Virus record (IMG/VR): IMGVR_UViG_3300006339_000003
Coordinates: 1-60,914 of that record
Length of the DNA: 60,914 nucleotides
From: a virus
Strand: one strand, 5' to 3'
Shown: positions 14,383-21,923 of the stretch, piece after piece
Position numbering within the stretch: the first letter of the stretch is position 1
How the letters are laid out: each line of letters opens with the position of its first letter
The notes under the pieces: model-generated
What the model was told of the DNA's origin: nothing
Database searches by the model: none
Seen by the model: the letters and a program-made list of their open reading frames with translations, nothing else
Translations under genes and position numbers: made by a program

Positions 14383-15267
14383 CTATTTATATAACTTATC
14401 TACCTGTTCCGCTGTTAATCTTCTCCCTATACTCCAAAATAGCGTCTTTTCTTTTGTAGTATCTATATTCTCTCTCATCCATTTATGTGCTTTACCTTCG
14501 TATATATCGTCAATAAAGCCATTACCAACATCTTCCCATATGGGTTTTGAATATGGATATGGTGTTTTGTACATTTCATAATCTTGAAACTTCTTAAAAC
14601 CTGATTCAAGATTACTAAATTGATTTAAATACTCGTCAATCTTTTTACTACGGTCAACAAAGGTGACCCCTATAATTCTTTTTACTTTTTTCTTAAACTT
14701 CTCTATACCTTTTACTATACCTGCAAACTGTATACCACTACCAACTGAAATTACTATATTATCTAACTTGTCAGGTATGTTTTTAACTTGATTAGCAACA
14801 CTATCAAATATTGATTCAGGATTCGTAGCAGCACTATTACCAAACTTGATTAACATATAACCTTTTTTAGATATTACTTTCTTTTTTAATCCACTATCTA
14901 TTGCAACTGTATATCCGTGACCTGCAACGTTTTCAATATCAGCACCATAGTGTCTTGATAATCTCATCATATGGTGGGTGTCTATTGTTTTTGGTGTTGT
15001 CCCACCTACACCTATGACGCATTTAAAACCAAAGTCTTTAGCAACTGCCGCTATGATAGGTGCTTGTGGACTATTAACAGATGAACCTGTAACTACTCCA
15101 CCATTATATTTGTTTTTAATTTCATCTTTTAATTCTCTAAACAAACAAATTGCTTGTCTTGTTTTTCCTCCATTAACATTGTCTTTACCATATGGAGCAT
15201 AATAATCATCCCTTTTGTAATAGATGTTATTATGAATTTCTACTGGTGTTAAATCTGTTGTTTTCAT
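14383..15267 (-). CDS. PLP-dependent enzyme, ACC deaminase / D-cysteine desulfhydrase-like
   Basis: The 294-aa protein has a fold-type II PLP layout: YYKRDDYYAPYGKDNVNGGK with Schiff-base Lys35, VTGSSVNSPQ and IGVGGTTPKT in the small domain, then a glycine-rich phosphate cup (VISVGSGIQFAGI). Relatives break down ACC, D-cysteine or similar amino acids. Phages that hypermodify thymine also use PLP enzymes, which is a second possibility, but no other hypermodification gene is obvious here. A terminator precedes it, and a late promoter follows at its end. Confidence 0.72.
   Translation of the reverse strand: MKTTDLTPVEIHNNIYYKRDDYYAPYGKDNVNGGKTRQAICLFRELKDEIKNKYNGGVVTGSSVNSPQAPIIAAVAKDFGFKCVIGVGGTTPKTIDTHHMMRLSRHYGADIENVAGHGYTVAIDSGLKKKVISKKGYMLIKFGNSAATNPESIFDSVANQVKNIPDKLDNIVISVGSGIQFAGIVKGIEKFKKKVKRIIGVTFVDRSKKIDEYLNQFSNLESGFKKFQDYEMYKTPYPYSKPIWEDVGNGFIDDIYEGKAHKWMRENIDTTKEKTLFWSIGRRLTAEQVDKLYK
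14384..14391 (-). promoter_or_regulatory. T4-type late promoter before the DUF6433-like gene
   Basis: A perfect TATAAATA on the minus strand overlaps the stop codon of the PLP-enzyme gene and drives the DUF6433-like gene, consistent with a late or virion-linked role. Confidence 0.75.
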
Positions 15268-15273
15268 TGTATA

Positions 15274-15304
15274 TAAAAATATAGGCGACCCGAGAGTCGC
15301 CTAC
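15274..15304 (-). terminator. Rho-independent terminator after the 15330 gene
   Basis: An 8-bp stem TAGGCGAC / GTCGCCTA with a 6-base loop, then TATTTTTAT on the minus strand. It ends the unit 15330-17840 and separates it from the PLP-enzyme gene. Confidence 0.88.
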
Positions 15305-15329
15305 ATCAATCGTATTGGTTACGATTCTA

Positions 15330-15629
15330 CTACGCACTATAAGCGTATTCAGTACCGTATAGTTTTTGTATCCCAGCAGCTATAATAGCTTTTGTAGGAG
15401 TACCCAATCTATAAGATGTACCTGAAGATGATTTATTAATATAAATCATATGACCTTTTGAACGTAGTTTGTCAACCATCGCTCTTGGTGATATTAGGTC
15501 ATATCTGTTTCTTAAATGTTTCCAAGAAACTGGTTCACCTTTCTCAAATAAGTTTAATACTTTTTGAGTTTTAGACAGTCTTTTTCTGCCTTGCGTTGCA
15601 ACTGCAACTTTACTTTTTGAAAAAAACAT
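15330..15629 (-). CDS. Winged-helix-like conserved phage protein (99 aa)
   Basis: The frame is open further upstream, but the ATG at 15629 has a strong AAAGGAGG ribosome site and starts MFFSKSKVAVATQGRKR. The body (LNLFEKGEPVSWKHLRNRYD, SPRAMVDKLRSKGHMIYIN, TSYRLGTPTKAIIAAG) has helix-turn-helix plus wing character. I recall similar proteins in T4-like cyanophages. It probably binds DNA; the target is unknown. Confidence 0.7.
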   Translation of the reverse strand: MFFSKSKVAVATQGRKRLSKTQKVLNLFEKGEPVSWKHLRNRYDLISPRAMVDKLRSKGHMIYINKSSSGTSYRLGTPTKAIIAAGIQKLYGTEYAYSA

Positions 15630-15675
15630 AATGTTTCTTCCTCCTTTATTTTTGCTTTTTAAAGTCTGCATAGGA

Positions 15676-15825
15676 CTATTCCTCAACGGAATTCTTTTTA
15701 AATGCTTCACAATTACCACTACCAATACAATCAAAAAATTTCTCCATTGCATTCAGTTCAGTTTTTGGTTTTGTACAACCCATAAAAGTAAGCATTATTA
15801 ATATTATTAAACTATTTCTTATCAT
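15676..15825 (-). CDS. Lipoprotein microprotein (49 aa)
   Basis: ATG at 15825 overlaps the end of the upstream gene in another frame. The N-terminus MIRNSLIILIMLTFMGC is a lipoprotein signal with acyl-Cys at 17, and the mature part is only about 33 residues with a possible disulphide (FDCIGSGNCEAF). It is one of several tiny envelope proteins in this region. Confidence 0.65.
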   Translation of the reverse strand: MIRNSLIILIMLTFMGCTKPKTELNAMEKFFDCIGSGNCEAFKKNSVEE

Positions 15826-16318
15826 CATCACCGTTCAAATCCATATCAGACTCAAACATATCTGATCCATCTTGTAAATCATTTAACTCTTCTTTAAATT
15901 CTTTATTAAAAATATTTCTTTGTTTATTTGGTTTTGCTTTCATAAAATCTGAATAATCTATCCTGGCAGCGGATGCTCTACCCATTCTATTAAATTTTAT
16001 TGCTACCATTTTATCTGCCATTAATTGAGCAGCGTGTGCCATATCAAAATCTCTATAAATTAAACCTCTTATACAATCAATAACTAACGCAAGGTCTTTA
16101 GTAAATGATTGTTTTGAAGTCTTTAATCCCATATCATTAAATTTTCTTAATAAATCAAATCCAACTTCATCTACACTATGTTCAATAAACTCTCTAGTTT
16201 GTTGCTCTTTTAATCGTTTTGTAAATGGGGATTCTTGTGGTTTTGTAATTCTTTTTTTAATTCTGTTTTCAGGAAATAAAATTAATTTACCCTTTTTCTT
16301 ATCTTTATCTTTAATCAC
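15812..16318 (-). CDS. Conserved T4-like phage protein, unknown (168 aa)
   Basis: The GTG at 16318 has a GGTGAG ribosome site 7 bases upstream; a GTG four codons earlier is an alternative. The protein has a basic N-terminus, a helical core (FIEHSVDEVGFDLLRKFND, KDLALVIDCIRGLIYRDFD) and a very acidic tail. I recall this pattern from marine T4-like phages. It overlaps the glutaredoxin gene by 8 bp. Confidence 0.65.
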   Translation of the reverse strand: MIKDKDKKKGKLILFPENRIKKRITKPQESPFTKRLKEQQTREFIEHSVDEVGFDLLRKFNDMGLKTSKQSFTKDLALVIDCIRGLIYRDFDMAHAAQLMADKMVAIKFNRMGRASAARIDYSDFMKAKPNKQRNIFNKEFKEELNDLQDGSDMFESDMDLNGDDDKK

Positions 16319-16598
16319 GGATAATCTCACCTTTAAAATTCACTACACCTTTATTATTAAAATATTCTATAAGTTGATTATATCCACCGACTAGTTCGCC
16401 GTCTATTTTGATTTGAGGCATTGCTCTTACTTTTTTACCAATGTCCTTAATCATTTCGTCAACAGACGAAAATTCTTCTAATTTCTTTTCTGTAAAAGTT
16501 AGACCAAGTCCCTTTAGAAGGGACTTTGCCTTCACACAGTATACACAATTTTGTTTTGAATATACTGTGATATCTTTAATCGCTAACTTCTTTATCAT
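16311..16598 (-). CDS. Glutaredoxin
   Basis: A 95-aa thioredoxin-fold protein with active site C18-V-Y-C21 (SKQNCVYC), cis-Pro motif RAMPQI, and GGYNQL near the C-terminus, all standard for glutaredoxins. It can supply electrons to the phage ribonucleotide reductase (NrdAB encoded at 34410-38502). The ATG at 16598 has an AAGGA ribosome site; another ATG lies two codons upstream. Confidence 0.9.
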   Translation of the reverse strand: MIKKLAIKDITVYSKQNCVYCVKAKSLLKGLGLTFTEKKLEEFSSVDEMIKDIGKKVRAMPQIKIDGELVGGYNQLIEYFNNKGVVNFKGEIIRD

Positions 16599-17196
16599 TG
16601 TCATCCTTTTTCATAAGATTATCAAATGATTTATTAGCGTGATACTTTAAGTTATAAGCGTCTGTTGCTTGTTCTATTGTATAGTTGAACATTTTATTAT
16701 ATTCACCTAATGGCAATCTCAAGCCGATCCAAGCTCTATAGTAACCGTTCTTTGTTAAGGTTACATCTTGAGCAAAAATCTCATATCCTCTAACTGGTGT
16801 ATCTTTAATAATATTGACCAATACAGATTCTACTTCACTAACAACTGTCTTACTGTTTGATTTACCAATTTCAGTAATAAATTGTTTTGACTCTTTATTC
16901 ATCTCCCCTTTGATAATGTCTGCTATTTCAGCTTTCGCTATCATTTTAGCTTTCTCAATTGCGAGATTTAAGTCTGGTGAAACGCTAGTACCAACTCCAA
17001 AGATACATTGCTTTTCTTTTTCTTTACCGAATCTTGCTATATCACAAGCTTCTTTTTCAGAAAAATCATTCATATACCATTTTGGAACAGTATTAACTAC
17101 TTTTCCTTTTTCACTTTTGATTTTATAATTAGCAGCACAATTAGTCAATAATAGACCTAGTACTGTAACTAATAAAATCTTAATGTATTTGTTCAT
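16576..17196 (-). CDS. LPP20-like lipoprotein
   Basis: A lipoprotein signal (MNKYIKILLVTVLGLLLTNC) with acyl-Cys at 20 precedes a domain with VPKWYMN, IFGVGTSVSPDLNLA and EKAKMIAKAEIAD, the pattern of LPP20-type lipoproteins, which insert into the outer membrane or face the periplasm. A perfect sigma70-type promoter lies just upstream, inside the end of a small ORF, so it is likely made early and could change the host envelope before lysis. It may relate to the curli-like module, as LPP20-like and CsgG-type proteins can occur together, but that link is inference. Confidence 0.75.
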   Translation of the reverse strand: MNKYIKILLVTVLGLLLTNCAANYKIKSEKGKVVNTVPKWYMNDFSEKEACDIARFGKEKEKQCIFGVGTSVSPDLNLAIEKAKMIAKAEIADIIKGEMNKESKQFITEIGKSNSKTVVSEVESVLVNIIKDTPVRGYEIFAQDVTLTKNGYYRAWIGLRLPLGEYNKMFNYTIEQATDAYNLKYHANKSFDNLMKKDDNDKEVSD

Positions 17197-17339
17197 TAGT
17201 TTTTCACACTCCTTTGTACATTATATAACAGTTCTTGCAATAAGTCAATGCTAGATTGAGCATAACCCAAAAATTCTGTAGCACTTACTCCATATACAAT
17301 AACTAATAGGAGAGCAATTATGATTATATTTTTAATCAT
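17196..17339 (-). CDS. Small membrane or exported protein (47 aa)
   Basis: ATG at 17339, stop overlapping the LPP20-like start. The N-terminus (IKNIIIIALLLVIVYGVSA) is a signal peptide or membrane anchor, followed by a helical tail. A strong promoter for the next gene lies inside its 3' half, so the frame serves two roles or the ORF is less certain. Confidence 0.5.
   Translation of the reverse strand: MIKNIIIIALLLVIVYGVSATEFLGYAQSSIDLLQELLYNVQRSVKN
17220..17248 (-). promoter_or_regulatory. Sigma70-type promoter for the LPP20-like lipoprotein
   Basis: TTGACT (17243-17248), 17 bases, TATAAT (17220-17225) on the minus strand, followed by an AAAGGAG ribosome site before the ATG at 17196. Confidence 0.8.
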
Positions 17340-17840
17340 TTATTTTACCTTCCATTCTCCGTCCTTATTTAAGCACACTTTTCCGAACGATTTAAAAGCG
17401 TGTTTCTTACGACTATAATATCTACAATACTCTGGTGTAGGTATATCACGGTAGTAAAACTGGGCAAAAAGTTCCCAATAAGAAGGTGTATCTATGCCAC
17501 TACTTCCATCGGAACAATATAATTTCTCTTCTTTGGATATATTTCCATTTGACTCTTGTTTAATAATAACTTTTATATAACAAAATTGGTCAGTATCATT
17601 TTTAGTTACTGGCTTAACATTATCATATAATATCTTTTGAGAACCATCTACAACTTTTGTACTACGTTGTATAGTTCCATCTGGATTGTGCCACTCTATT
17701 TCCATTACTTCAGCAGTTTTTTCAAATTCTTTTTTATTTAAATCACAATCTACACACGCTTGAGCACCACTTACTGCATATGCACATATTAATAAGAATA
17801 TTAATATTGTTGTAGCTATAATTTTTTCTGGATTTCTCAT
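17340..17840 (-). CDS. Exported Cys-rich protein, unknown (166 aa)
   Basis: A signal peptide (hydrophobic IIATTILIFLLICAYAVSG) is followed by a mature domain with at least six Cys (ACVDCD, QFCYIK, LYCSDG, EYCRYY, KVCLNK). This suggests a disulphide-stabilised periplasmic protein. It overlaps the upstream lipoprotein gene by 4 bp, and the two are likely made together. Confidence 0.65.
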   Translation of the reverse strand: MRNPEKIIATTILIFLLICAYAVSGAQACVDCDLNKKEFEKTAEVMEIEWHNPDGTIQRSTKVVDGSQKILYDNVKPVTKNDTDQFCYIKVIIKQESNGNISKEEKLYCSDGSSGIDTPSYWELFAQFYYRDIPTPEYCRYYSRKKHAFKSFGKVCLNKDGEWKVK

Positions 17841-18352
17841 TTATTTCCTTCCAATAGATAATCAGCAACTAACCCAGCAGGTTTTTCAATCCATTGTCCG
17901 TCTGGCAACTGACAAGCACTTCCAAAGACAACTTCTCTTTGTACTCTACCAATTCCAATCATTGGCCAACCTGATGTTATATCTACTACGTGGTCATAAT
18001 CTTTACATTTAAGTGGACCAATCAAATAAGATTTTGTTATGTGTATAGTTCCATTATTACCATTTTTTGGATTATACCAATTTGTATAACTTGCACCATT
18101 TGGACTTGTATTTAAATGGTCTACAAATACGGCATTATGTATATCTTTATCACCTTTATATAAAAGTTCTGCACCTGCAAAAGCACTACCAGTTGCACAA
18201 GCAGCAATCAAATAAGGATTATCTCCTAGGTACTCTAAACATAACATTGTTCCTGATGTTGCACCTAACACGGCACCTGTATGTGACCTGTTAGCACAAT
18301 TTGTTAGTAATAAACTAACTAGTAAAATCCATATTATTTTTGCGTATCTCAT
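17837..18352 (-). CDS. Glycine-zipper lipoprotein, surface-antigen-like (171 aa)
   Basis: The ATG at 18352 gives a lipoprotein signal (KIIWILLVSLLLTNC, acyl-Cys at 19). It leads to a small-residue segment (HTGAVLGATSG, then AACATGSAFAGAEL) like the glycine-zipper of 17-kDa surface antigens, and a C-terminal Trp/Gly-rich domain with several Cys. Probably attached to the outer membrane. An upstream in-frame ATG would spoil the signal peptide. Confidence 0.65.
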   Translation of the reverse strand: MRYAKIIWILLVSLLLTNCANRSHTGAVLGATSGTMLCLEYLGDNPYLIAACATGSAFAGAELLYKGDKDIHNAVFVDHLNTSPNGASYTNWYNPKNGNNGTIHITKSYLIGPLKCKDYDHVVDITSGWPMIGIGRVQREVVFGSACQLPDGQWIEKPAGLVADYLLEGNK

Positions 18353-18524
18353 TACATATTTTCTGACTATTAACACTCTTAACTATGTAATAGTCTTCGT
18401 TATTATCAATAACATAATTATTAAAACCCTTTTCCTGCCAGAACGTATGTGCTCTAGCAGTAATAGGTCTGAAATAATGTGTACCGTCATTGGCACTTGT
18501 ACAAACAAAATCTCCGTATGCCAT
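18315..18524 (-). CDS. Small protein, unknown (69 aa)
   Basis: A soluble protein starting MAYGDFVCTSANDGTHYFR. It overlaps the upstream membrane protein by 1 bp and the lipoprotein downstream by 38 bp. No motif is recognised. Confidence 0.55.
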   Translation of the reverse strand: MAYGDFVCTSANDGTHYFRPITARAHTFWQEKGFNNYVIDNNEDYYIVKSVNSQKICNEIRKNNMDFTS

Positions 18525-18709
18525 TATTTCACTCTTTTCTTTAATACCAAAGGTTTGCCCATTTTTGTATTACCAATGTGGCAAATCTCTTTTAATATAC
18601 TTCTTAAATTTCTAGCAATCTTATATAAAAAATAAACCGCTAAAACTTTTAACCCTAGTATTAACCAAGGTTCAAGAGTATATGAAAAATTTACATATAA
18701 ATCGTTCAT
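18524..18709 (-). CDS. Single-pass membrane protein (61 aa)
   Basis: One hydrophobic span (about 14-31, PWLILGLKVLAVYFLYKI) with a basic C-terminal tail. It is coupled by 1-base overlaps to both neighbours in the run of envelope microproteins. Function unknown. Confidence 0.6.
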   Translation of the reverse strand: MNDLYVNFSYTLEPWLILGLKVLAVYFLYKIARNLRSILKEICHIGNTKMGKPLVLKKRVK

Positions 18710-18921
18710 TAGTTACTCCAGTTCAACATTTTTTTAAATTTCGCAATAGTACTAGCAATTTGGTTTTTACCATCTTCCCATTGTACTTTTTGAAATTCAA
18801 TTGTAGTTGCTTTCTCATTAGCAAACCACGTATTTACTGCATTAATCTTATCTTCAACGGCTCCTGCATTAGCAGACGTTGATAGTATAATTAACACTAG
18901 TATTGACATTATAGTTTTCAT
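18709..18921 (-). CDS. Small exported protein (70 aa)
   Basis: A signal peptide (TIMSILVLIILSTSANA, cleavage near 19) precedes a short helical mature protein rich in Lys and Trp (NTWFANEKA, IAKFKKMLNWSN). Likely periplasmic or secreted; the amphipathic helix could touch membranes. Confidence 0.65.
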   Translation of the reverse strand: MKTIMSILVLIILSTSANAGAVEDKINAVNTWFANEKATTIEFQKVQWEDGKNQIASTIAKFKKMLNWSN

Positions 18922-18936
18922 AATATTCTCCTTCTA

Positions 18937-19176
18937 TTAATGTACACTTACCTTTTTAAACGGTTCAATTCTATCTTTTGATTTATAAACCGTTTCCATT
19001 ATTCCGTCATAGTCTGCACTAGGCATTACTGACTTCATAATTTTTAATGTTTGACCCAAAATTGTCATCTGAACCATTACTGGATCATTAACTTTTTCTG
19101 TTTCTATTCTTACCCATTCGTGAAAATCATCACAAACGGTTTGCATTGGGTCAAAAATTTCTTTAAACTTTGGCAT
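18937..19176 (-). CDS. Small protein, unknown (79 aa)
   Basis: The frame is open further upstream, but the ATG at 19176 comes one base after the stop of the preceding gene, as in other coupled genes here. The product (MPKFKEIFDPMQTVCDDFHE, later LKIMKSVMPSADYDGIM) is soluble and helical. No family is recognised. Confidence 0.6.
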   Translation of the reverse strand: MPKFKEIFDPMQTVCDDFHEWVRIETEKVNDPVMVQMTILGQTLKIMKSVMPSADYDGIMETVYKSKDRIEPFKKVSVH

Positions 19177-19177
19177 A

Positions 19178-19555
19178 TTATCTTTTATAACTTCTATTCT
19201 TTCTTCTACTTCTATAATATGAATCTTCTCCTCCGTCATCATCTTTTTCTGATTCAGAAGTTTCAAAACTCATTTGTTCAGCATATGTTCTGCCGAATAC
19301 TGATTTATAGAAATGGTCTCTTGGACTTTCAGAAGAATAAGCAGTTATTAAACTGTCCCACTTAATATCGCAATCGTATAAACCTGGGTCTTTCTCATTT
19401 AGTTCTTTATGGTCTTTACAAAACTGCAATCTGTTTGTATGGATATCGTCTTCTTTTTCTTCTTGTGTTTTCTTGTCTGATAGTTCAATGTCTTTTTGTT
19501 TTGCAACATTAAACTCTTTGTAGATGTTCTCTTTATTGTATATCACCGTACTCAT
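19178..19555 (-). CDS. Charged protein, unknown (125 aa)
   Basis: The ATG at 19555 has a GAAAGGAA ribosome site and a strong promoter just upstream. The product is highly charged, with a Lys/Glu/Asp-rich middle, a SYYRSRRKNRSYKR tail and a short acidic stretch (EKDDDGGEDS). It is probably an early protein; the mix of acidic stretch and basic tail suggests nucleic-acid or RNA polymerase contact, but this is a guess. Confidence 0.6.
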   Translation of the reverse strand: MSTVIYNKENIYKEFNVAKQKDIELSDKKTQEEKEDDIHTNRLQFCKDHKELNEKDPGLYDCDIKWDSLITAYSSESPRDHFYKSVFGRTYAEQMSFETSESEKDDDGGEDSYYRSRRKNRSYKR

Positions 19556-19583
19556 AATGTATATTCCTTTCTCAATTGTCTTA

Positions 19584-19612
19584 ATATTAACATAAATCGT
19601 TGCTAATGTCAA
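19584..19612 (-). promoter_or_regulatory. Sigma70-type promoter before the 19178 gene
   Basis: TTGACA (19607-19612), 17 bases, TAATAT (19584-19589) on the minus strand, with a leader of about 20 bases before the ATG at 19555. Confidence 0.75.
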
Positions 19613-19619
19613 TCCTTAA

Positions 19620-19716
19620 ATTATGCTCTATTTTACTCGTTTTCCTGCATTTCCGACCCCCTAGCAAGAGCGCTGGTGAGCTTTTCCAACTACTTTGATA
19701 GTCTGCTATAGCGGGA
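19620..19716. other. GC-rich stretch without a clear gene
   Basis: About 100 bases between a sigma70-type promoter and a membrane microprotein gene are clearly richer in G and C than their surroundings and hold several short inverted repeats (TAGC/GCTA with CCC/GGG, ACTA/TAGT). No tRNA fold or open frame is convincing. It may be a structured leader or non-coding RNA on either strand. Confidence 0.35.
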
Positions 19717-19887
19717 TTATTCATCTTTTTCATCTGTTATCTTGTCTATTCTATTCATTAGTCTTTTAGTTCTATTCAATAATCTATCAATTAACGTACT
19801 CATTTCATTTGATAAAATTATCATATAAACTAAACCTGCCATTGAAAAAATAAACAGGATTAACAATATCATTCCGTTTCCGTCCAT
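19717..19887 (-). CDS. Single-pass membrane microprotein (56 aa)
   Basis: ATG at 19887. The N-terminus holds one hydrophobic span (MILLILFIFSMAGLVYMIIL), then a basic-acidic coiled tail (TLIDRLLNRTKRLMNRIDK). About 100 bases without a clear gene follow it, which are unusually GC-rich for this genome. Confidence 0.6.
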   Translation of the reverse strand: MDGNGMILLILFIFSMAGLVYMIILSNEMSTLIDRLLNRTKRLMNRIDKITDEKDE

Positions 19888-19888
19888 A

Positions 19889-20158
19889 TTATTTTCCTAT
19901 TGCCATTTCGTTTTCCAATTGTAGCATTGTATCTATAATTGAATCTTCTGGTTCTGGTTTTACTAGTTTCATATACTTTTCGCCTCCTATTCTTTGTGTT
20001 AAATCTTTTTTTAATATATGTTGTTTTACTTCTTCTCTTTGGTCCTCATTACTTAAAAACTCTACTGGTTTCCAGTCTGTACCGTGAATAGATATATTCA
20101 TATCATTTACATCATAGTAAAAATTCATTTTTTTGTATATAATCTTATTACTTACCAT
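19889..20158 (-). CDS. Small protein, unknown (89 aa)
   Basis: The ATG at 20158 overlaps the end of the upstream 35-aa membrane gene, so it is chosen over a longer frame. The product (MVSNKIIYKKMNFYYDVNDM, then FLSNEDQREEVKQHILKKD) has no known motif. Confidence 0.6.
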   Translation of the reverse strand: MVSNKIIYKKMNFYYDVNDMNISIHGTDWKPVEFLSNEDQREEVKQHILKKDLTQRIGGEKYMKLVKPEPEDSIIDTMLQLENEMAIGK

Positions 20159-20259
20159 ATATTTGCTGTTAAAATTAAAATAATCATTGTTGGCACAACT
20201 ATTGTCATTGGCCAAAAATCTAATAATTCTAATATAAGTTTTTTTGTTTTCTTTTTCAT
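20152..20259 (-). CDS. Membrane microprotein (35 aa)
   Basis: ATG at 20259 overlaps the stop of the DUF3310-like gene (ATGA), and the stop overlaps the next start. A basic N-terminus (MKKKTKKL) and one hydrophobic span (MTIVVPTMIILILTANIW) make it a likely inner-membrane peptide. Confidence 0.5.
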   Translation of the reverse strand: MKKKTKKLILELLDFWPMTIVVPTMIILILTANIW

Positions 20260-20582
20260 TTTGTAATTGCTAATTCGTTTATTGTTTTTTGTATATCTTC
20301 CATATTAGGTTCCATTAAAGTGGATCCGTTTTCTTCACTATTAATTAATAAAACAATATAGTGTATCGCTTTATATAAATCCATTTTATTTCTACCGTCT
20401 TTTTTACCGTATCTCATAAGGTATTTTATTGCATTTGATAAACTGAAATCTTTGTCTATATCTAAATGTCTTAATATGTCTTGTACTTGGAAACCTTCTT
20501 TAGTAGTTGAATAATGTTTAGAATAAGTTGTCTTAATATATTCTAATACTTCATTTAATATTTTATCTTCTTTATATTTCAT
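20256..20582 (-). CDS. DUF3310-like protein
   Basis: The 108-aa protein has the short DUF3310 core common in phages: a Y-x-HY start (KHYSTTKEGFQVQDILRH), FSLSNAIKYLMRYGKKDG and DLYKAIHYI. The family is often described as a nucleotide-kinase-like or MazG-related helper of unknown reaction. Confidence 0.7.
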   Translation of the reverse strand: MKYKEDKILNEVLEYIKTTYSKHYSTTKEGFQVQDILRHLDIDKDFSLSNAIKYLMRYGKKDGRNKMDLYKAIHYIVLLINSEENGSTLMEPNMEDIQKTINELAITK

Positions 20583-20743
20583 TAGTCAGTATCTCCATTA
20601 TTTAAATCTCTTATTGATTGTTGAACACTTGTTAATTTTTCTTTTTTCTTATTAGATTTACTTCCGTAATGTAAAGCAACAGCAAATCCAATTACTGTTA
20701 AAATAATTCCAATCACTCCCAATAATATTAATTGATGATCCAT
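20582..20743 (-). CDS. Single-pass membrane microprotein (53 aa)
   Basis: ATG at 20743 overlaps the upstream stop. One hydrophobic N-terminal span (LILLGVIGIILTVIGFAVAL) precedes a polar, basic tail (KSNKKKEKLTSVQQSIR). Similar in design to the other tiny membrane proteins in this stretch. Confidence 0.6.
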   Translation of the reverse strand: MDHQLILLGVIGIILTVIGFAVALHYGSKSNKKKEKLTSVQQSIRDLNNGDTD

Positions 20744-21192
20744 TATTTACTCTCTACTAGTTTATAACTATTGTTTGGGTTTAATGCTTCGTGTAAATCG
20801 TCAAGTGGTGATTCTTCTTTATCAACAACTTTACCGTCTGCTGTGACTATATCATTTTCTAAAGCGTATGTGTCTAACTCAACATCACCGTTTTCTATAG
20901 CGTTTTCTAAACCGTCATAGTCATCATAAACTACTTTAGCAACATATTCAGTTTTAGCTGAATCTGTATAGTTGGCGTCTGTCATATAGGTTTCAACACC
21001 GTTTTTTTCTTCTGCTAAGTCTTTATTGATTTTACTATAATCAATTCCGCAATCACTTAATTTAGTGTCTGCTTCTTCTTGATTTTTAGCAAGACAATCT
21101 TGTTCTATGCATAAAGTATAATAAGTTTTCTTTCTGTATAGGTTTTTACCGATATCGTCTTTTCCGATATATTGGTCTGTTATATTACTCAT
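20743..21192 (-). CDS. Acidic protein, unknown (149 aa)
   Basis: A soluble, very acidic protein with a C-terminal Asp/Glu-rich half (YDDYDGLENAIENGDVELD). Three Cys are spread through the first 50 residues. A strongly acidic early protein could mimic DNA, but nothing here shows that. It overlaps the upstream gene by 4 bp. Confidence 0.6.
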   Translation of the reverse strand: MSNITDQYIGKDDIGKNLYRKKTYYTLCIEQDCLAKNQEEADTKLSDCGIDYSKINKDLAEEKNGVETYMTDANYTDSAKTEYVAKVVYDDYDGLENAIENGDVELDTYALENDIVTADGKVVDKEESPLDDLHEALNPNNSYKLVESK

Positions 21193-21428
21193 ATTGTTCC
21201 TCCGTTTCTTAATTGTTGTACTTGATTTTGTCTATCTGCAATTGTAAGGTCAATCCACTCTTCTATATTATCAGGAGAGTCTAGTCCTTCCATTGCAATG
21301 TTATAATTTGTTTCATTAAGTTTCTTTAAAGCAACTTCTTTAGTCATTTCACCGTCTAATAACTTGCTTTCAACTTTACTTAAAAATTCAGTTGCTTGGT
21401 CCCAAGCGAGATTTTTAGTTGCACTCAT
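21189..21428 (-). CDS. Small helical protein, unknown (79 aa)
   Basis: A soluble helical protein (MSATKNLAWDQATEFLSKVE, GEMTKEVALKKLNETN). The start overlaps the previous stop by one base. No family is recognised. Confidence 0.6.
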   Translation of the reverse strand: MSATKNLAWDQATEFLSKVESKLLDGEMTKEVALKKLNETNYNIAMEGLDSPDNIEEWIDLTIADRQNQVQQLRNGGTI

Positions 21429-21883
21429 TAGTTTAGTCCTTTCATTTGTTCTACTTTTCTTTTTATTGGGTTTAATTTATATGTTAATTCTTTATTAAAA
21501 TCTTTTCTGAAAGATTGTCTGTCATAAGATTGACCGTAATCATTAAACATTGATTTATTGTCTTCTGCAACATCACCGAATACTTGTTCATATGTTTTAT
21601 AATATTCATCTTGGTCTATTAATTCAACTTTAGTTACGTTTTGAAAGTTAACAGCAGGTTCTTTATAATTCCAATCACAATATTTAAGAATTTTCATCTT
21701 CATAGATTTTGTATTGAATTTGTCTTTGAATTTATATGGAACGTTTCTATAGATAGTTTCGTATGCATAAAAGAATTCTTGGTCATCTGGATCAATATAT
21801 TCTCTTAAATAAACTACATTAAAAGTATAGTCAACGTCATTTAATTTTACTTGATTTGTTTTTTTCATAGTGTTTATTTTCAT
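21428..21883 (-). CDS. Protein of unknown function, first gene of an early unit (151 aa)
   Basis: A soluble, Tyr/Asp/Lys-rich protein (YTFNVVYLREYIDPDDQEFF). A strong sigma70-type promoter ends only about 12 bases before the ATG at 21883, so the leader would be a few bases; a second ATG lies five codons in. It heads the unit 21883 to 19717. Confidence 0.62.
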   Translation of the reverse strand: MKINTMKKTNQVKLNDVDYTFNVVYLREYIDPDDQEFFYAYETIYRNVPYKFKDKFNTKSMKMKILKYCDWNYKEPAVNFQNVTKVELIDQDEYYKTYEQVFGDVAEDNKSMFNDYGQSYDRQSFRKDFNKELTYKLNPIKRKVEQMKGLN

Positions 21884-21894
21884 AGTATGTGTAT

Positions 21895-21923
21895 ACTATA
21901 CAGGAGTTTTTCGGGAGAGTCAA
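21895..21923 (-). promoter_or_regulatory. Sigma70-type promoter before the 21428 gene
   Basis: TTGACT (21918-21923), 17 bases, TATAGT (21895-21900) on the minus strand, in the gap that follows the glycan island. Confidence 0.78.
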
